64,000 nt of DNA from Candolleomyces eurysporus (Eukaryota; Basidiomycota; Agaricomycetes; Agaricales; Psathyrellaceae), in contig JANBPK010000725.1 of the NCBI GenBank assembly GCA_027579435.1, forward strand, positions 62,001 to 126,000, read 5' to 3'. How positions within the stretch are numbered: the stretch's first letter is position 1; every line of letters starts with the position of its first letter. Positions 1-11,397 of this stretch are shown here, piece by piece. Below the pieces are notes generated by a model that was not told the origin of the DNA, made no database searches, and was given only the letters and a program-made list of their open reading frames with translations. The position numbers and the translations under genes were made by a program.

Positions 1-504
1 ATCCCCTCGCCTGAAGAAGCATTAGTACGTCAAGGAGAGTGGCTACGCACCGTTTACCCAAGGGGTTTCACTTTCAACTCAACCTCCTGCAATACCAGCG
101 GTCCAATCAGGTTCTTTCCGTCCCACACACGTAGATCACAGGTACGATGAATTTTCTGAAAGCTCGTGTTGGCTCATCGGTTATGGAGATGGAAAGAGAA
201 AGAGTGCCTGACGCCTGTGGAAGACCCGCAAATCAGGGAATGTGTTGGAAGAAGTAAGTATCTGACTTCCAACACAGAGTGGTGGGCGGACGATGGAGCG
301 CGAAATGGCCGGCCACGTGCCCCAGAAATAACAAGTCGACACGAATTCACATGTCATCCATCCGCTCCTTTCTCCCCTGAATACCGTATGACCCCGGCAC
401 TCCCCATCTGCCCGAACGAACACCGCATTCAACGTGAGTGTCCAAGTGCTGGGCCTGCTCGGCTTGGCGCATTCAAACAACTGTGGCATTGTACTCAACG
501 TTCT

Positions 505-771
505 CGTGTTCATATGACAGTGAACGAGAGCCTATCGGTACGGCAGTCTATGGATACACAGTCGATTTTGAAAAGTCGAAGCCTGTGGCGACGCCTGATC
601 TCATTCTGTGAGTGCTCATTGTCGCCCTACTCGACTCTACCCCGCCCCAATCACCCGGCGAAGGCTCATTGTTGAATACCCTAGGTACATTCTCGTAACG
701 ATCATCTCGACACTCTAAGCCTACATCCTTGAAGGAGATACCATATTCGTTGGGAAGCGCAAAATATTCTC
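505..771 (+). pseudogene. SPC2: SPC2 fragment, unit A
   Basis: This matches the end of exon 2 and all of exon 3 of the intact SPC2 at 28,237-29,271 (the 'DFEKSKP' stretch, the intron with its GTGAGT donor, and 'GDTIFVGKRK'). Exon 1 and most of exon 2 are missing between the conserved 5'UTR intron and about position 538. Exon 3 has an in-frame stop near 717. The fragment runs straight into ERV25-like sequence at about 771. It cannot encode a signal peptidase subunit. Confidence 0.8.
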
Positions 772-1542
772 CTAGCCTCCCCCCTCGCCCTCTCACTGCT
801 CGGTCTCCTCCTATGCTCGACACCTGAAACCTTAGCTATCGAATTCTCCATTTCAGCGGAAAATGCATTTGGAATTCGGCGCACGAGAACCAGCTTGTGA
901 TCGTGACAGCGAACATCGGAAAGGTCAAAGTCAGCGGATGGATATCGAGATTGTGGGCTTGAGCTTGAGTAATACGACTCGTGCGGAGGGTGAGGTTGCG
1001 TTTGAAGAATTATATTGAAGGAGGTAGGTGTTCTCTGACCTTCTATCTGTTCGCGCACCGTTGCTAATGGTTTTCGTTTTCGTTTGGCTGATTGTAGATG
1101 TGAGCCCGGACCAAACTTCGAACCTTTCTCGTATCATGGACTTGGATATCGATATTGGTGCTGACGCTGTGGATCACATGTGCGTTTGCGAACTCCACGT
1201 ACCCCATTCCCCCTGTGTTCATGACCTTTTAACAGTGCTATTGCCAACCAAGAATCCCTGTTCGGCCTCGAAACCAAAATGCGCAAAATCAAAGGCTGGC
1301 TAAAGGAGATTCTTGACGAAATGTACTACCTCAAGAAGCGGAAAGAGCGATTTACCCAGACTAACAGTGTGTCCTTCCTCTCAATGCACGTCCCATTTTG
1401 CTCACTTTTCCTCCATTCAGTCTCGACGAACGACTGTGTCCAAGGGTTTGCGTGATTCACCATCTGTGCACTCACCGCTCTGGGTGCATGGTCGATCTTC
1501 CACCTACGCGCCTACTTCAAGCGCAAGCGTCTCATTGATTAG
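772..1542 (+). pseudogene. ERV25: ERV25-like p24 cargo-receptor pseudogene, unit A
   Basis: The remains of a p24 (EMP24/GP25L) gene are visible in pieces: a signal-peptide-like stretch, a GOLD-domain segment with 'LVIVTANIG', the exon after 1,098 with 'DLDIDIGADAVD', a coiled-coil exon ('AIANQESLFGLET'), and a final TM exon ending in 'YFKRKRLID' and a stop, the family's cytosolic ER/COP signal tail. p24 proteins cycle between ER and Golgi as cargo receptors. The last exon has an in-frame TGA at 1,453 and the 5' half is frameshifted, so this copy is dead. No intact ERV25 is present in the window. Confidence 0.75.
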
Positions 1543-2153
1543 AGTGTGCATACGTACGTTCTGCCAATATCACGGTCATTTTGAATCGATCATCCCTCGT
1601 GTGGCTTTGCCCAGTGAGAATGCAAACCGGGCACGGGTACGGTGATTTTCAGTGCTCGGCGCTGGTGAGATTCAGGTTCGCGAACCTGGCGACCCCTTCG
1701 TTCTATTCGGGCGTATTTCTGTCTGTCTACATATCACTCTACCCTCTTGTCCAACTCCGCATCGCTTTTGACGGAATGCAAGAACAGTGGCAACCGTTGC
1801 TCAGTGCAATTGTGAAGGTGTGTAAAATACAAGGATTACATTCATTTGAAACCGGTTAACTTGTACTGTATTAGGCAGTGGGAGGTGCAGTCAATCTCTC
1901 GGTCAGCGCGGCTTCAGTTCCCAGCTCGTGGCTCTTTTTGTGTTTCATGCTTCCTCTGGCGTCTCCCAGCGCCCGACAGCAATTCGGGCTGATGTCGGTT
2001 CATCAGATCTAGTAAAGCTTCCCGTATACAATTTACGAGCGCCTTACGGTCACTGGCGACATTGCTGTGCGTGGCATCATTCCTTATACTAATCGGTATA
2101 TATTGGGGTGCATTCCACCTCTCTTCCAGTTCGCGTTTCCTACCGTCAGCGCC
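1543..2153 (+). other. Spacer between ERV25 pseudogene and NLR 1
   Basis: No gene is visible here. The stretch is conserved in units B (10,969-11,397) and C (20,264-20,720) with indels. A hydrophobic reading just upstream of the NLR start is open in B and C, but unit A carries a 2-base insertion near 2,095 that breaks it, so I do not count it as coding. It presumably holds the NLR promoter. Confidence 0.4.
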
Positions 2154-5100
2154 ATGGATGGCTCCTGCAGTAACGATAGTGAGCAAGACCGCCCAACACC
2201 ATCTTCTTGAAGCTGACGGAACTGACCTTCCAGGGCGCATAAGCCAACATGGCTTCGAAAATTCACATCATTTTCAACTAGGAACCGCAAACATCTCGTC
2301 CGCTGCAAGAGACGTGCACAACTACATCATCCCTGCCCCTCCTGGTCGTGGGGACGAAACAGGTGAGTGCCAATCGAGTTGCGACGACACTTGAGCGCTG
2401 ATTTGAGGCAGACAACGAGCTAATTAAACGGATTTGCGAGTGGTTGACGAAAGTCAGCTTTGGTTCTATCTATTCGGAATCGAGTTCCAAAGCGACGGAA
2501 GGGACTGGAATGTGGTTCATCGAGAGCGAAGAGTTTGGTCGCTGGAAGCGAGGCGATTCCAAGATTCTGTGGGGTACAGGAAAACGTGAGTTAGCATTCT
2601 AGCATTCCAAACTGTAATGCTAACGATATCCGTACTCAGCTGGCGCAGGAAAAACCACACTCTCGTATATATTGTTCTGTTCGTTTCGTTTCCTCACTCC
2701 TCTGATACATTAACTTCTTAGGTCTATCGTCATTAAACATCTTCAAAAGGACAATATTGCACGCCAAGCCCCTGTTATCTTCGCCTTCTGCCGTTACACG
2801 GAGAAGTACTCTCCTTCCGAAATCTTCGCTTCGTGGATTCAGCAGTTATTGCGTCGTGATCGATCTACCCTCGAGCATGTTCGCGAGAGTTTCCGGACCC
2901 ACAAAAGGGATAACTCTCGCCCGTTGGACGTCGAACTGCACCAACTCATGTCAGCCGTTGTCCGGAAGTTCGATCGTGTCTTCATTGTGCTCGATGGATT
3001 AGACGAAGCGGAAGAAGATGCCAGGAAACCACTGCTTGACTTCATAAACTCCCTTCCTTCCAACACACACACCCTCATTATGTCCCGTCCCTTGGGATCG
3101 CTTCAATGTCTGTTCCCATGCGCTGTACAAGTTGACATTGAAGCCCGGAATGAAGACATAGAACAATTTGTTGAAAAGAGGATCCTTGATATTCCCAGCC
3201 TTCACGCAATCCTGCTGGGCAAGGCTGCGGCCAAGGAAGAGCTGTGTACCGCTATCAAGCGAAAGTCCGGTGGAATGTAAGTCGAGCAGCTCACTCTTCT
3301 TTCTATAGTGTGACCAATGATTCGTCGATGTCTAGGTTTTTGATCGCGGCTCTCCAAGTTGAAGCGCTGAAAGGCTGTATCAGTATCCAGTCGTTGATGA
3401 AGAAGCTAGAAACACTCCCAATTGGGCTAAACGAGCTATATGACCACACGCTGGAACGCATCGAGGCTCAAGGCAAGGAGAAGAGTTCCTTAGCAAAACA
3501 AGTGCTCCTGTGGGCAACCTATGCCTTGCGTCCCATGTCAATCCTAGAGCTCCAGGAGGCCGTTGCTATCGAATTCGATTCCAAGCCTTTTGATGCGAAT
3601 CGCATATCCCCAATAGAATTGCTCCTCGACATTTGCTGCGGCCTTGTTACGCTAGACACATCTGCGCAAAGGCCGCAAGAACCAGGGTTTTATGATGAAG
3701 ATAAAAATCACCCAAATGTCAGACTCATTCGTACGTTCCATTCGTCGCCGACATCTGGATCATCTGTTTGATAATCGATAATGATAGATTACACGACAAG
3801 CGTTTTCTTCAAGGCCCGACGCCCACCCTGGCTAGACTCAAACCCACATTCAACATTATCGTCTTTTTGTGTTGAATATGACTCTTCCCTTTCCAAATTA
3901 CCCTATTGGGGGCCCTTCCGCAACTATGCTTATCAAACCTGGCACCGTCATGCACGTCTTGCTTGCAAAGAATCCGGTTTACCTCATCACATAAAAGAAT
4001 TTCTTCTCTCCCAATCTCCGAGTCCCGCCTGTCCATGGCCACACGCAATTCGGTCATGGTCATGGTCGAATAGATGGATATCTCCTGAAAGGCCCCTCAG
4101 TCCGGAGCACCTGGCTTCACTGGTCGGCCTCCAAGAGTATCTGTTAGATCATGTCCAGGATTGCACAGTCACCTTGCGAAACCGCTTCACATTCCTTCAC
4201 ATGGCTGCTATAGGCGGAAATATCGATACAGCAGAAGCGATCATTAACAAATGGCCTGCACTCTCTCCAATGGACCGATCGGCAGAGGGCAAGACACCGA
4301 TTATGTTGGCGGCAGGATTGGGGCAGGAATCAATGCTGGAGTTTCTTCTGTCCCGGACCCGAAATGATGGACAAGGATTAAACGCCAGAGCTACCTGTGG
4401 TTGCACTGCACTGGCATGTGCTGTTGGGCAAAATCAGAAGGCCACTATCCAAATACTGCTCTCCAGACCAGGCATTGATGTGAATGTGACCAACTGTGAT
4501 ACTGGACTCACTCCACTTGCTTGGGCTGTACGATACCACGACAAGGCGATAGTCAGGCAAATATTGTTGAATCCAAATCTCAAAATCAACGCACAAAACC
4601 CGTGGACAGGGTATACAGCCCTCATGGAAGCCAGCGATGAGTGTGACCGGCAAGTTAGTGCCAGTGTCACCATTGTTGAGCTGCTGATGTCCCATCCTGA
4701 CATTGACGTCAACCTAGGGCCTCGTTGTGGGTGCACACCTCTGATCGCGTCTACTTACCGAGATCAAGGTATCATCACCTCCAAGCTTCTCTCCCATCCT
4801 TATATCAACCTACATGCTCGCTGCAGCACAGCAGGAACAGCTTTGTCAATCACTGCAAACCGGATAGACCATTATCGGACTTTCAGAGAACCATACAATT
4901 CTTGTTCAGTGCTGATTTCAGCCCAAGAAAGGATTCTCAGAAATGCAGACAAGAATGATGTTCACCTCTGCCTCCAAATCGCTACAGGTCTTGGTCTTCA
5001 AGATATGGCATCCGAACTCATCTCAAAGACNAAAAATACGCCCGAAGGCAGTAGTCCTGGTCAAAGCAGCAAAGGCAGGATACACTTCAATTGTTGAAAT

Positions 5101-7867
5101 GCTGTTGGAGCACGTCGACGTCAATGCAGAGGACTCAACGGGGTGCACGGCTCTCTCTGCTGCGGTGATGATGAGCCACTCAAGCATTGTGGACCTCTTC
5201 CTTGCTCGACAAGACATCCTTGTTAATAAAGGTTCCGTTCCTCCATTGATTGGGGCCATCCAAAACGTAACGGCTGCACCAATGTCCTTCAAGCAATTAC
5301 CATCACCCGACAGACGATTATCGATAGCCATGCAGTTACTCCGTCGTACGGACATCGACATCAATGTTTTTGACTCAAGGGGACAAGTACCTCTTACTCG
5401 TGCCATCGAGGCGGGACGCTGGGATATTGTCAACCTTCTGTTGTCAAGGCCAGACGTTGATATTAACCTGGGTGAACCTCCGGCATTGGTGCAAGCATGT
5501 TTTCAAAGGCAGGAGGGATTGGTACGGAAGCTATTAGCGAGGGATGGTGTTGATGTCAACGCAGTAGATCGCCAAGGCTGGAGTGCCTTGTCTAGGGCAG
5601 CATCTATTGGTCACAGACAGATTGTGGAGCTTCTTGTGTCCAGACCCGACGTAAACGTAAACGTGGGTAGCCCAACACCGCTGATGCGTGCATGTCACTA
5701 TGGTCACACTGGCATCGTCGAGCTACTGCTGACTAGCCGTGGCAATGAGCTCGATATCAACCTTCGGGCTGAAAGCTACGAATGCCGTCCGACTGCACTG
5801 TGGTTTGCATGTTTCAGCGACAGGCAAAATTTGGACATCATCCGACTACTACTTCAACATTCCGACATCGATGTCAACATCGGTCTCACAATCGGGCAAG
5901 GGGCTTGCAAATGCGCCAACACACTGAAGTCCGAACGACAATGGTTCGTGTATCATCGTCAGCTCCCAACACCGTTGCATGCTGCTGCATTGCAGCAGAA
6001 AGATGCTGTTCCACTGCTTCTAGCATCCCCTAGAATCAACGTAAATGCACTGAACATGAATGAGGAAACCCCATTCATGCTACATCTCGAGTCCACATCA
6101 TTCGCACCAGGGAACACCACAGACAGTTTTCTTTCCCATTCGGCTGTCCTTCAAGTTGAATTGGAACAATATGGTGGCAGGGCACTGATTTCAGTTGCTG
6201 CTCACCATGATTCTGATGAGAAACTCAATAAAATCAAAACAATCCTGTCGAGGGTGAGAATGATCGATGTTAACTTCCTCAGACCCGACGGCTATTCAGC
6301 TCTTTCGGCTGCGGCGTTCCGGGGTTCCACAAAGGTTGTGGCTTTCCTCCTATCCTTTCCCTCAATCGACCCTAATTCTGGCAATCCGCCTCCATTGACT
6401 CCGGCATCCATGCGCTGGGATTGTTCAATGCTGCAGTTACTGCTTGAACACCCCAACATCGACCTCAACCGGGAAACTGATGGATACACTGCACTCGGAG
6501 GAGCTTGTGCGGCCCAACCTCATGATTATACTATTACTCTCGACAACATCAAACTCCTTCTTTCTCAGCCGAACGTGAACGTGAATGCAGGAAAACCTTC
6601 TCCGCTGTCCATTGCAGTCCAAGATAGCCGTGTAGGCGTTGTCAAACTGCTCCTGGAGCACCCCAAGATCGATGTCAATTCTCGAATGCAATGTGCGGTG
6701 CAAATACCTGCATGGCTCAAGCGCCACTTCCGCTTCTCCCGTGGGGAGGATGCAGGCCCATCTACCCTCGATCTCATCGGAGAATGCCGTTTCCTGAAGG
6801 GCGGAAGAAGACAGGATGATCGTAGCCGGCGAACTGGCATGTATGGTTGCTTTAATAACAAGGCGGATAGGAGCAGCAGGCCATACACAACTTGTAACAC
6901 CCATGATCCCCTCCGTCAGAAGCCTTGCAGTGATTATTTTGGAGATGTGAGCAGAAGCGCCAAACCTGAAGGATCGGGTGACCCAATCTTTGTGTACTGC
7001 ACCAGGTTTGGGTCGTCAGAAATCATGGAACTACTTTTGCCCCGAGCCGACCTCGACGTGAACGCACCCGGAAATTGCGGCTGCACGGCGCTTATTTGGG
7101 CATGTTCTCTGGGCAAATGGGCAATCGTTTCCACCCTTCTTAGTCGAAAGGAAACTACCGTCGATGCCCGCTGCCCTTATCATGGACACAACGCCCTTGT
7201 TGCGGCGGCACATCGAATGAAATTCGAGATGGTTCACCAACTTCTCTCCCATCCCCGGGGCCACGAAATAGACCCCAATGTATTCGCAGCATGTGGTTGC
7301 AATCTCCTCGTTTGTGCTTCCCGGAGCGGGGACGAAGACACCGTACACAACATTCTTTCCTTCACCAATTGGCGCAATAATCCCAACACGCAGGATTGCA
7401 AGTTCGGTAGAACTGCACTTCAATGGGCGTCATATTTCGGTCACGACTCACTCATTCAGCTCTTCATCTCCGAACCAAGCGCTTCAGTCGACCACCGAGA
7501 CAAACGAGGCAACACAGCATTGATGCTTGCCGCCAGCGGTGGACACCACAACGCCGTCCGAATCCTGCTTGCTTCTTCGAGAGTCGCCAACATCCACAGC
7601 GACTGCAACTCGACCGGGGACACGGCCCTCTCGCTGGCAGAATGGTACGGGCACGTAGATATCGTTGGATTGCTGGAGTCGGCGCCGTTGGAACAAGCAG
7701 GAAGCCCGTCCACCTCCGATTGTGCAGCCCAACCCACCGTTTTCGCCACCCCATTCACCTCTTGCTCCTGGATTTTCACCTTTTTGGTTATTCTCTCGAT
7801 TCTCTTTTCTTCTCTTATTTACTTTGCGCTGCGAGTCGATGTGCTTGCTTTTCGAGTATATGGATGA
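2154..7867 (+). CDS. NACHT-ankyrin NLR-like protein 1, C-terminal membrane tail
   Basis: Predicted intracellular receptor of the fungal NLR type. I model seven exons: 2154-2178, 2234-2362, 2412-2585, 2640-2664, 2722-3276, 3336-3730, 3788-7867, giving 1,793 aa once the 'n' at 5,031 is ignored. The start ATG lies in a GCCATGG context and all donors and acceptors are GT-AG. After a short N-terminus come a NACHT P-loop (GKPGAGKT, split by an intron), Walker B 'VFIVLDGLDE' and a winged-helix end 'VRLIHYT'. About twenty ankyrin repeats follow in two blocks, with a non-ankyrin linker (about 6,700-6,990) between them. The last 35 residues contain one hydrophobic segment. Fungal NACHT proteins are linked to non-self recognition and heterokaryon incompatibility; a ligand or role cannot be read here. 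The n before A5 splits naive ORFs, but unit B fixes the true frame. Confidence 0.85.
5031..5031. other. Ambiguous base that falsely breaks NLR 1
   Basis: A single n precedes an A5 run. The paralogues at 14,220 and 23,612 show the correct spacing. Deleting the n restores the reading 'SKTKIRP' and joins the two halves of the last exon. Confidence 0.85.
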
Positions 7868-9080
7868 TGTATGCCTGAACTCTCGTCTTTTTGATTCCCT
7901 GCCCCGTTTCTCTGTAGCTCGTCGTCTTCCGCTGTGATTCATGTATATCTTTCTGTATTCTTTCGTGTTATTGCTACGCCCGTTCTGCTGCCCTATGTGT
8001 GTCTTCTGCCTGTACAATACCCCATGTCATGTGTCCCTGTTTTCTCGGTTCCTGAAATCCAACTTCGGTGTATCTGTCTAATATCTAGGAAATATTGCGC
8101 CAGGACAGAACCCCAGGCCCGGGACAACCAGGTTATCTCCAACTCTACAATATTGATCCGCGCAAGGGCACCGACATGCCATCTAAAGCTCCAGGTTTTC
8201 GTCGACCTAGCGATTGCTCCTGTCCTCGGATATGGATATGTAGTTGAGACGGCCTCATGCGGCGCAAACATCCCGAATCGAATCCTTTGCCGGCTCGTTC
8301 AAAGCCGCGCCTCTTTCTTGGAACTGGGGTGAAAGGTCGATTGCGAATAAGGGCCGCACCGCAATACGCGTCCACGAAATGCGCGGTGTCGAAGGCTACT
8401 TCGGAAACGAAAGCGATGTAAAAGAGAGTTGTTGTTTCGGAGGGAAGACCCGAGGTTACGTTCGAATACCTATTCCCTAAATCTTTTCGCGGACCGTGCA
8501 GTTAGGGCCGGTAGCTCAAATGTGCCTGCTGGAGACCCGAGAACCGGTCGGCAGATTCGTCGATCCTGGTACCGAGAAATCCTGTCTCGAAGCAGGAAAA
8601 GTGACCCGCCTTTGTTGAACGTATGGCTGTCTGGTCAGTGGCCGGTTCAGGGATGTGTCGAAACCAGGGCTCGGAAATTAGGTTTGAAGGAGGCAGGCTT
8701 AGACAGAATTTCCGGCATCTTATTGTCCAAGAAGTGGGATGCTGACTTTCTTGCTTGCAATAATTTTGTAGCGCCTTCATCGCGACCTCATTCTTAGAGA
8801 CGAGCCGAGTCTCATCTGATGGCGCCTGTGGTTGCGTTAATAATGCTCAATAAGCGAAGAGCACTGATGGCACCGACCTGGTACTACTTGGTAGCCACTG
8901 TAAGAGACAAAGTACTGGCATTGCATTCTTAATTTTGACATGTCCCTGAGGCTCGTCGAAGTCTCCGGACGAATGAAGCCGGTGACATGCCAGTATTTCC
9001 GCCTCGGACACGTTCTTCACGAAGCACAAGGGTACTACTACAGCCCATGGCTGTTTAGAATCCACCGGAGAGGCGATTCC
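7868..9080 (+). other. Inter-unit spacer A/B
   Basis: About 1.2 kb without a supportable gene. It starts with the NLR 1 3' flank, alignable to the flanks after NLR 2 and NLR 3 ('tagctcg..cttccgct' then 'ctgcctgtacaatac'). A degraded counterpart of the 175-codon ORF of unit B lies at about 8,370-8,720 but is closed here. Confidence 0.5.
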
Positions 9081-9540
9081 CTCACCTGGAGAAGCATTCG
9101 TATGTTGGAAAGCATATGTAAAATAAGTGGCTACGTATCATTGATCCAAGGAATGCGACCTCCTCCTGCAATATCAGCGGCACGTTCAAGTTTCCATCCT
9201 AGGCACGCAGATCACAGGTACGGTGAACTGGAGAGTCGGCTATAAAGATGGAAAGAGTACTAGACGCCTGCCATGATAGCCACTGTAGCTCTTTCAAGTT
9301 GGAGCCTTGGCTTTAGGAAAGACTCAATAAATCTCCTCCATGAGATGATGAGACCGAACTGGTTGGCCACGTGCCTGAAATAACGGGTCGAGGTCCCGCT
9401 CCGAGTCGCGCTCTCATCATTGCATCCTTGTTGCATCCATCAATTGGTCTGTCCTGTACAGTAACTCTGGTATTAGCCAGAGCTCCTCAGTATTCTCTCC
9501 CTATCCGCCTGAACGAACACCGCATTCAACGTGAGTGTAC

Positions 9541-10192
9541 AGTCGCGGTCTGCTCAACTTCAAGCGAAAAAGCTCGTTCGCCGGGTCCTGATCCCGCGGA
9601 CAGGCCGTTGGGACCTCTAGCAGCCACAGTTCCTGCATCGGACAGAGAGGAGGTGAAAGTGCAGAGTTGAGGAATGCTTGCAATAATGGCGTGAAGCGGG
9701 TACGTCCATTCGTCTGTCTGCCGCCTGGATGGAAGGCCTTTGAGATTCGATGGTTAGGTCGTGTACGGTTATGCGGATGGGTCGTCGCCACTCGTCTGTC
9801 AGCCTGAACAGCCCAATCCAGGCTATGACGAGCCTCGTTTACTGATATCTTTTCTTCACCTTTGTAGCCCTTATCACGGCCAGAGCTGTTCAAGCACATA
9901 TATCTGCACACCGACGTCCCATTGGCTTCGGGATGGTTGAGAGTTTTCGTCGCCGCTGGTACGGCATTCTATGGATACAGAGTCGATTTTGAAAGATCGC
10001 AGCCTGCAGTAACGCTTAGTCTCATAGTGTGAGTGCTCATTCTCGCCCTACTCTACCCCTGCCCCTATCCACCGGTGAAGGCTCATTGTCGAATAGCCCA
10101 GGTACACTCTCCTAACGGCCATCTCGACACGATTCCTACTTCGAAGGCGGTATAACACTCTAATACTCTTCGGGAAGCGCAAAACATTCTCG
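9541..10192 (+). pseudogene. SPC2: SPC2 fragment, unit B
   Basis: Parts of exons 1, 2 and 3 of SPC2 are recognisable ('DPADRPLGPLA' near 9,590, exon 2 at 9,868-10,031 with 'FVAAGTAFYGY', exon 3 near 10,100-10,192). The initiator ATG is gone, exon 1 stops after 'EEVKVQS', and exon 3 is frameshifted. Similarity ends at about 10,192, where ERV25-like sequence starts. Confidence 0.8.
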
Positions 10193-10968
10193 TAACCTTT
10201 CTCTTTGCCCTCTCGCTGCTGGGTCTATGCTCGCCACCGGAAACCTCAGCTATCAAAATTTCCATGTCAGCGTCGGTATCAATGCATTTGGCGTTCAGCG
10301 CATGAGAAGCAGCTCGCGATCGTGACACCGAACATTTTCAAAGCTTTAAAATCAGAGAACGGGTATTGAGATCATGGACTCGAGCTCGAGTAACACGACT
10401 CATTCAAAGGGTGAGGTTGGGTGCGCTTGAAGAATTATGTTGAAGGATGTAAGGGTCCTTTAGCCTGCTATATGTTGGTACATCGTTGCTAATGGTTTTC
10501 GTTTTGGTTTGGTTGCTTGTAGATGTGAGCTCTGACCAAACTTAGAAGCTCTCTTGTATCGTGAACTTAGACGTCGATGTTGGTGCTGACGCTATAAAAT
10601 TACAAGCGCGTTTGCGGACAGTCCTCATTCTCAGTCCTCATTCTCAGCTTCTTGGACTCATGTCCTTCAACAGGGCTATCGCCAACCAAGGATCCCTTTC
10701 TGGCCTCGAAACCGAAACGCGCAAAATCGAAGGCCGGCTAAAGGAGATCGTTGGCGACTCAAGACTCGAGAAAAGTGATCTACCGAAGCTAACAGTGCGT
10801 CCTCCCTACTCGATGGACGTCCCATCTAACTCAACTACCGTTCTTCTAGTTTCATTGAACTACCGTGTCCCAGGGTTTGCTTGGTTTACCATCTGTGCAC
10901 TCACCGCTCTGGGTCCATGGCAAATCTTCCGCCCACATGCCTACTTCAAGCGCAAGTATCTCATTGTA
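10193..10968 (+). pseudogene. ERV25: ERV25-like pseudogene, unit B
   Basis: Same p24 remnant as in unit A. The coiled-coil exon is well preserved ('NQGSLSGLETETRKIEGRL', about 10,684-10,745) and the TM exon is recognisable up to 'YFKRKYLI', but the normal stop codon after LID is lost. The 5' GOLD region is degraded and no initiator is visible. It cannot make a p24 protein. Confidence 0.75.
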
Positions 10969-11397
10969 AGAGTGTGCATACGTACGTTTTGCCAATATCA
11001 CAGTGCTTTTGAATCAATCATCCCTCGCGTAGCTTTACCCAGTGAGAATGCAAACAGAGCGCAGGTACCTTGATTTTTATTGCCCGGCGCTCACGAGATT
11101 CAGGTTCACAAACCTGGCAACCCTTTCGTGTGTCAGAGGGAGGCGCAATCGATCTCTCGGTCAACGTGGCTTCAGCCTTCAACTCCCAGTTCGTGGCTCT
11201 TGTGTTTCATTCATCTCAAAGGTTCTTCTGGCGTCTCCTTGAGCCCGACAGTGATTCGGGCTGATGTCGGTTTGTATAACGGGCGACGTACTGACGACAT
11301 TTGAATTGTGCTGTGCGTGGCATCATTCCTTGTACTAATGGGTATATTGGGATGCATTGCACCTCTCTTCCAGTTCGTCTTTCCTGCCATCAACGCC
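10969..11397 (+). other. Spacer upstream of NLR 2
   Basis: Homologous to 1,543-2,153 and 20,264-20,720. No gene is visible. Confidence 0.4.

Larger units (their letters stand above)
1..9080 (+). repeat. Tandem NLR unit A (first of three full copies)
   Basis: The unit starts inside sequence that matches about 9,081, 18,505 and 27,538 and ends where that match recurs. It carries an SPC2 fragment, an ERV25 pseudogene, a NACHT-ankyrin gene and an inter-unit spacer. Because position 1 already lies inside the unit, the array probably continues to the left of the window. The unit boundary is an arbitrary phase of the repeat, not a mapped breakpoint. Confidence 0.85.

Noticed and set aside
2062..2157. 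An N-terminal hydrophobic segment encoded upstream of the NLR start
   Set aside because: It is open in units B and C, but a 2-base difference in unit A breaks the frame, so it is not conserved as coding sequence.
2158..2394. NLR start at the second ATG (2,158; 11,402; 20,725)
   Set aside because: It reads through the proposed first intron. The ATG four bases earlier has better context and a conserved GTGAG donor in all three copies.
3781..5097. A separate 438-codon ankyrin gene ending at 5,097
   Set aside because: It is the first part of the NLR 1 last exon, cut only by the n at 5,031; the paralogues read through.
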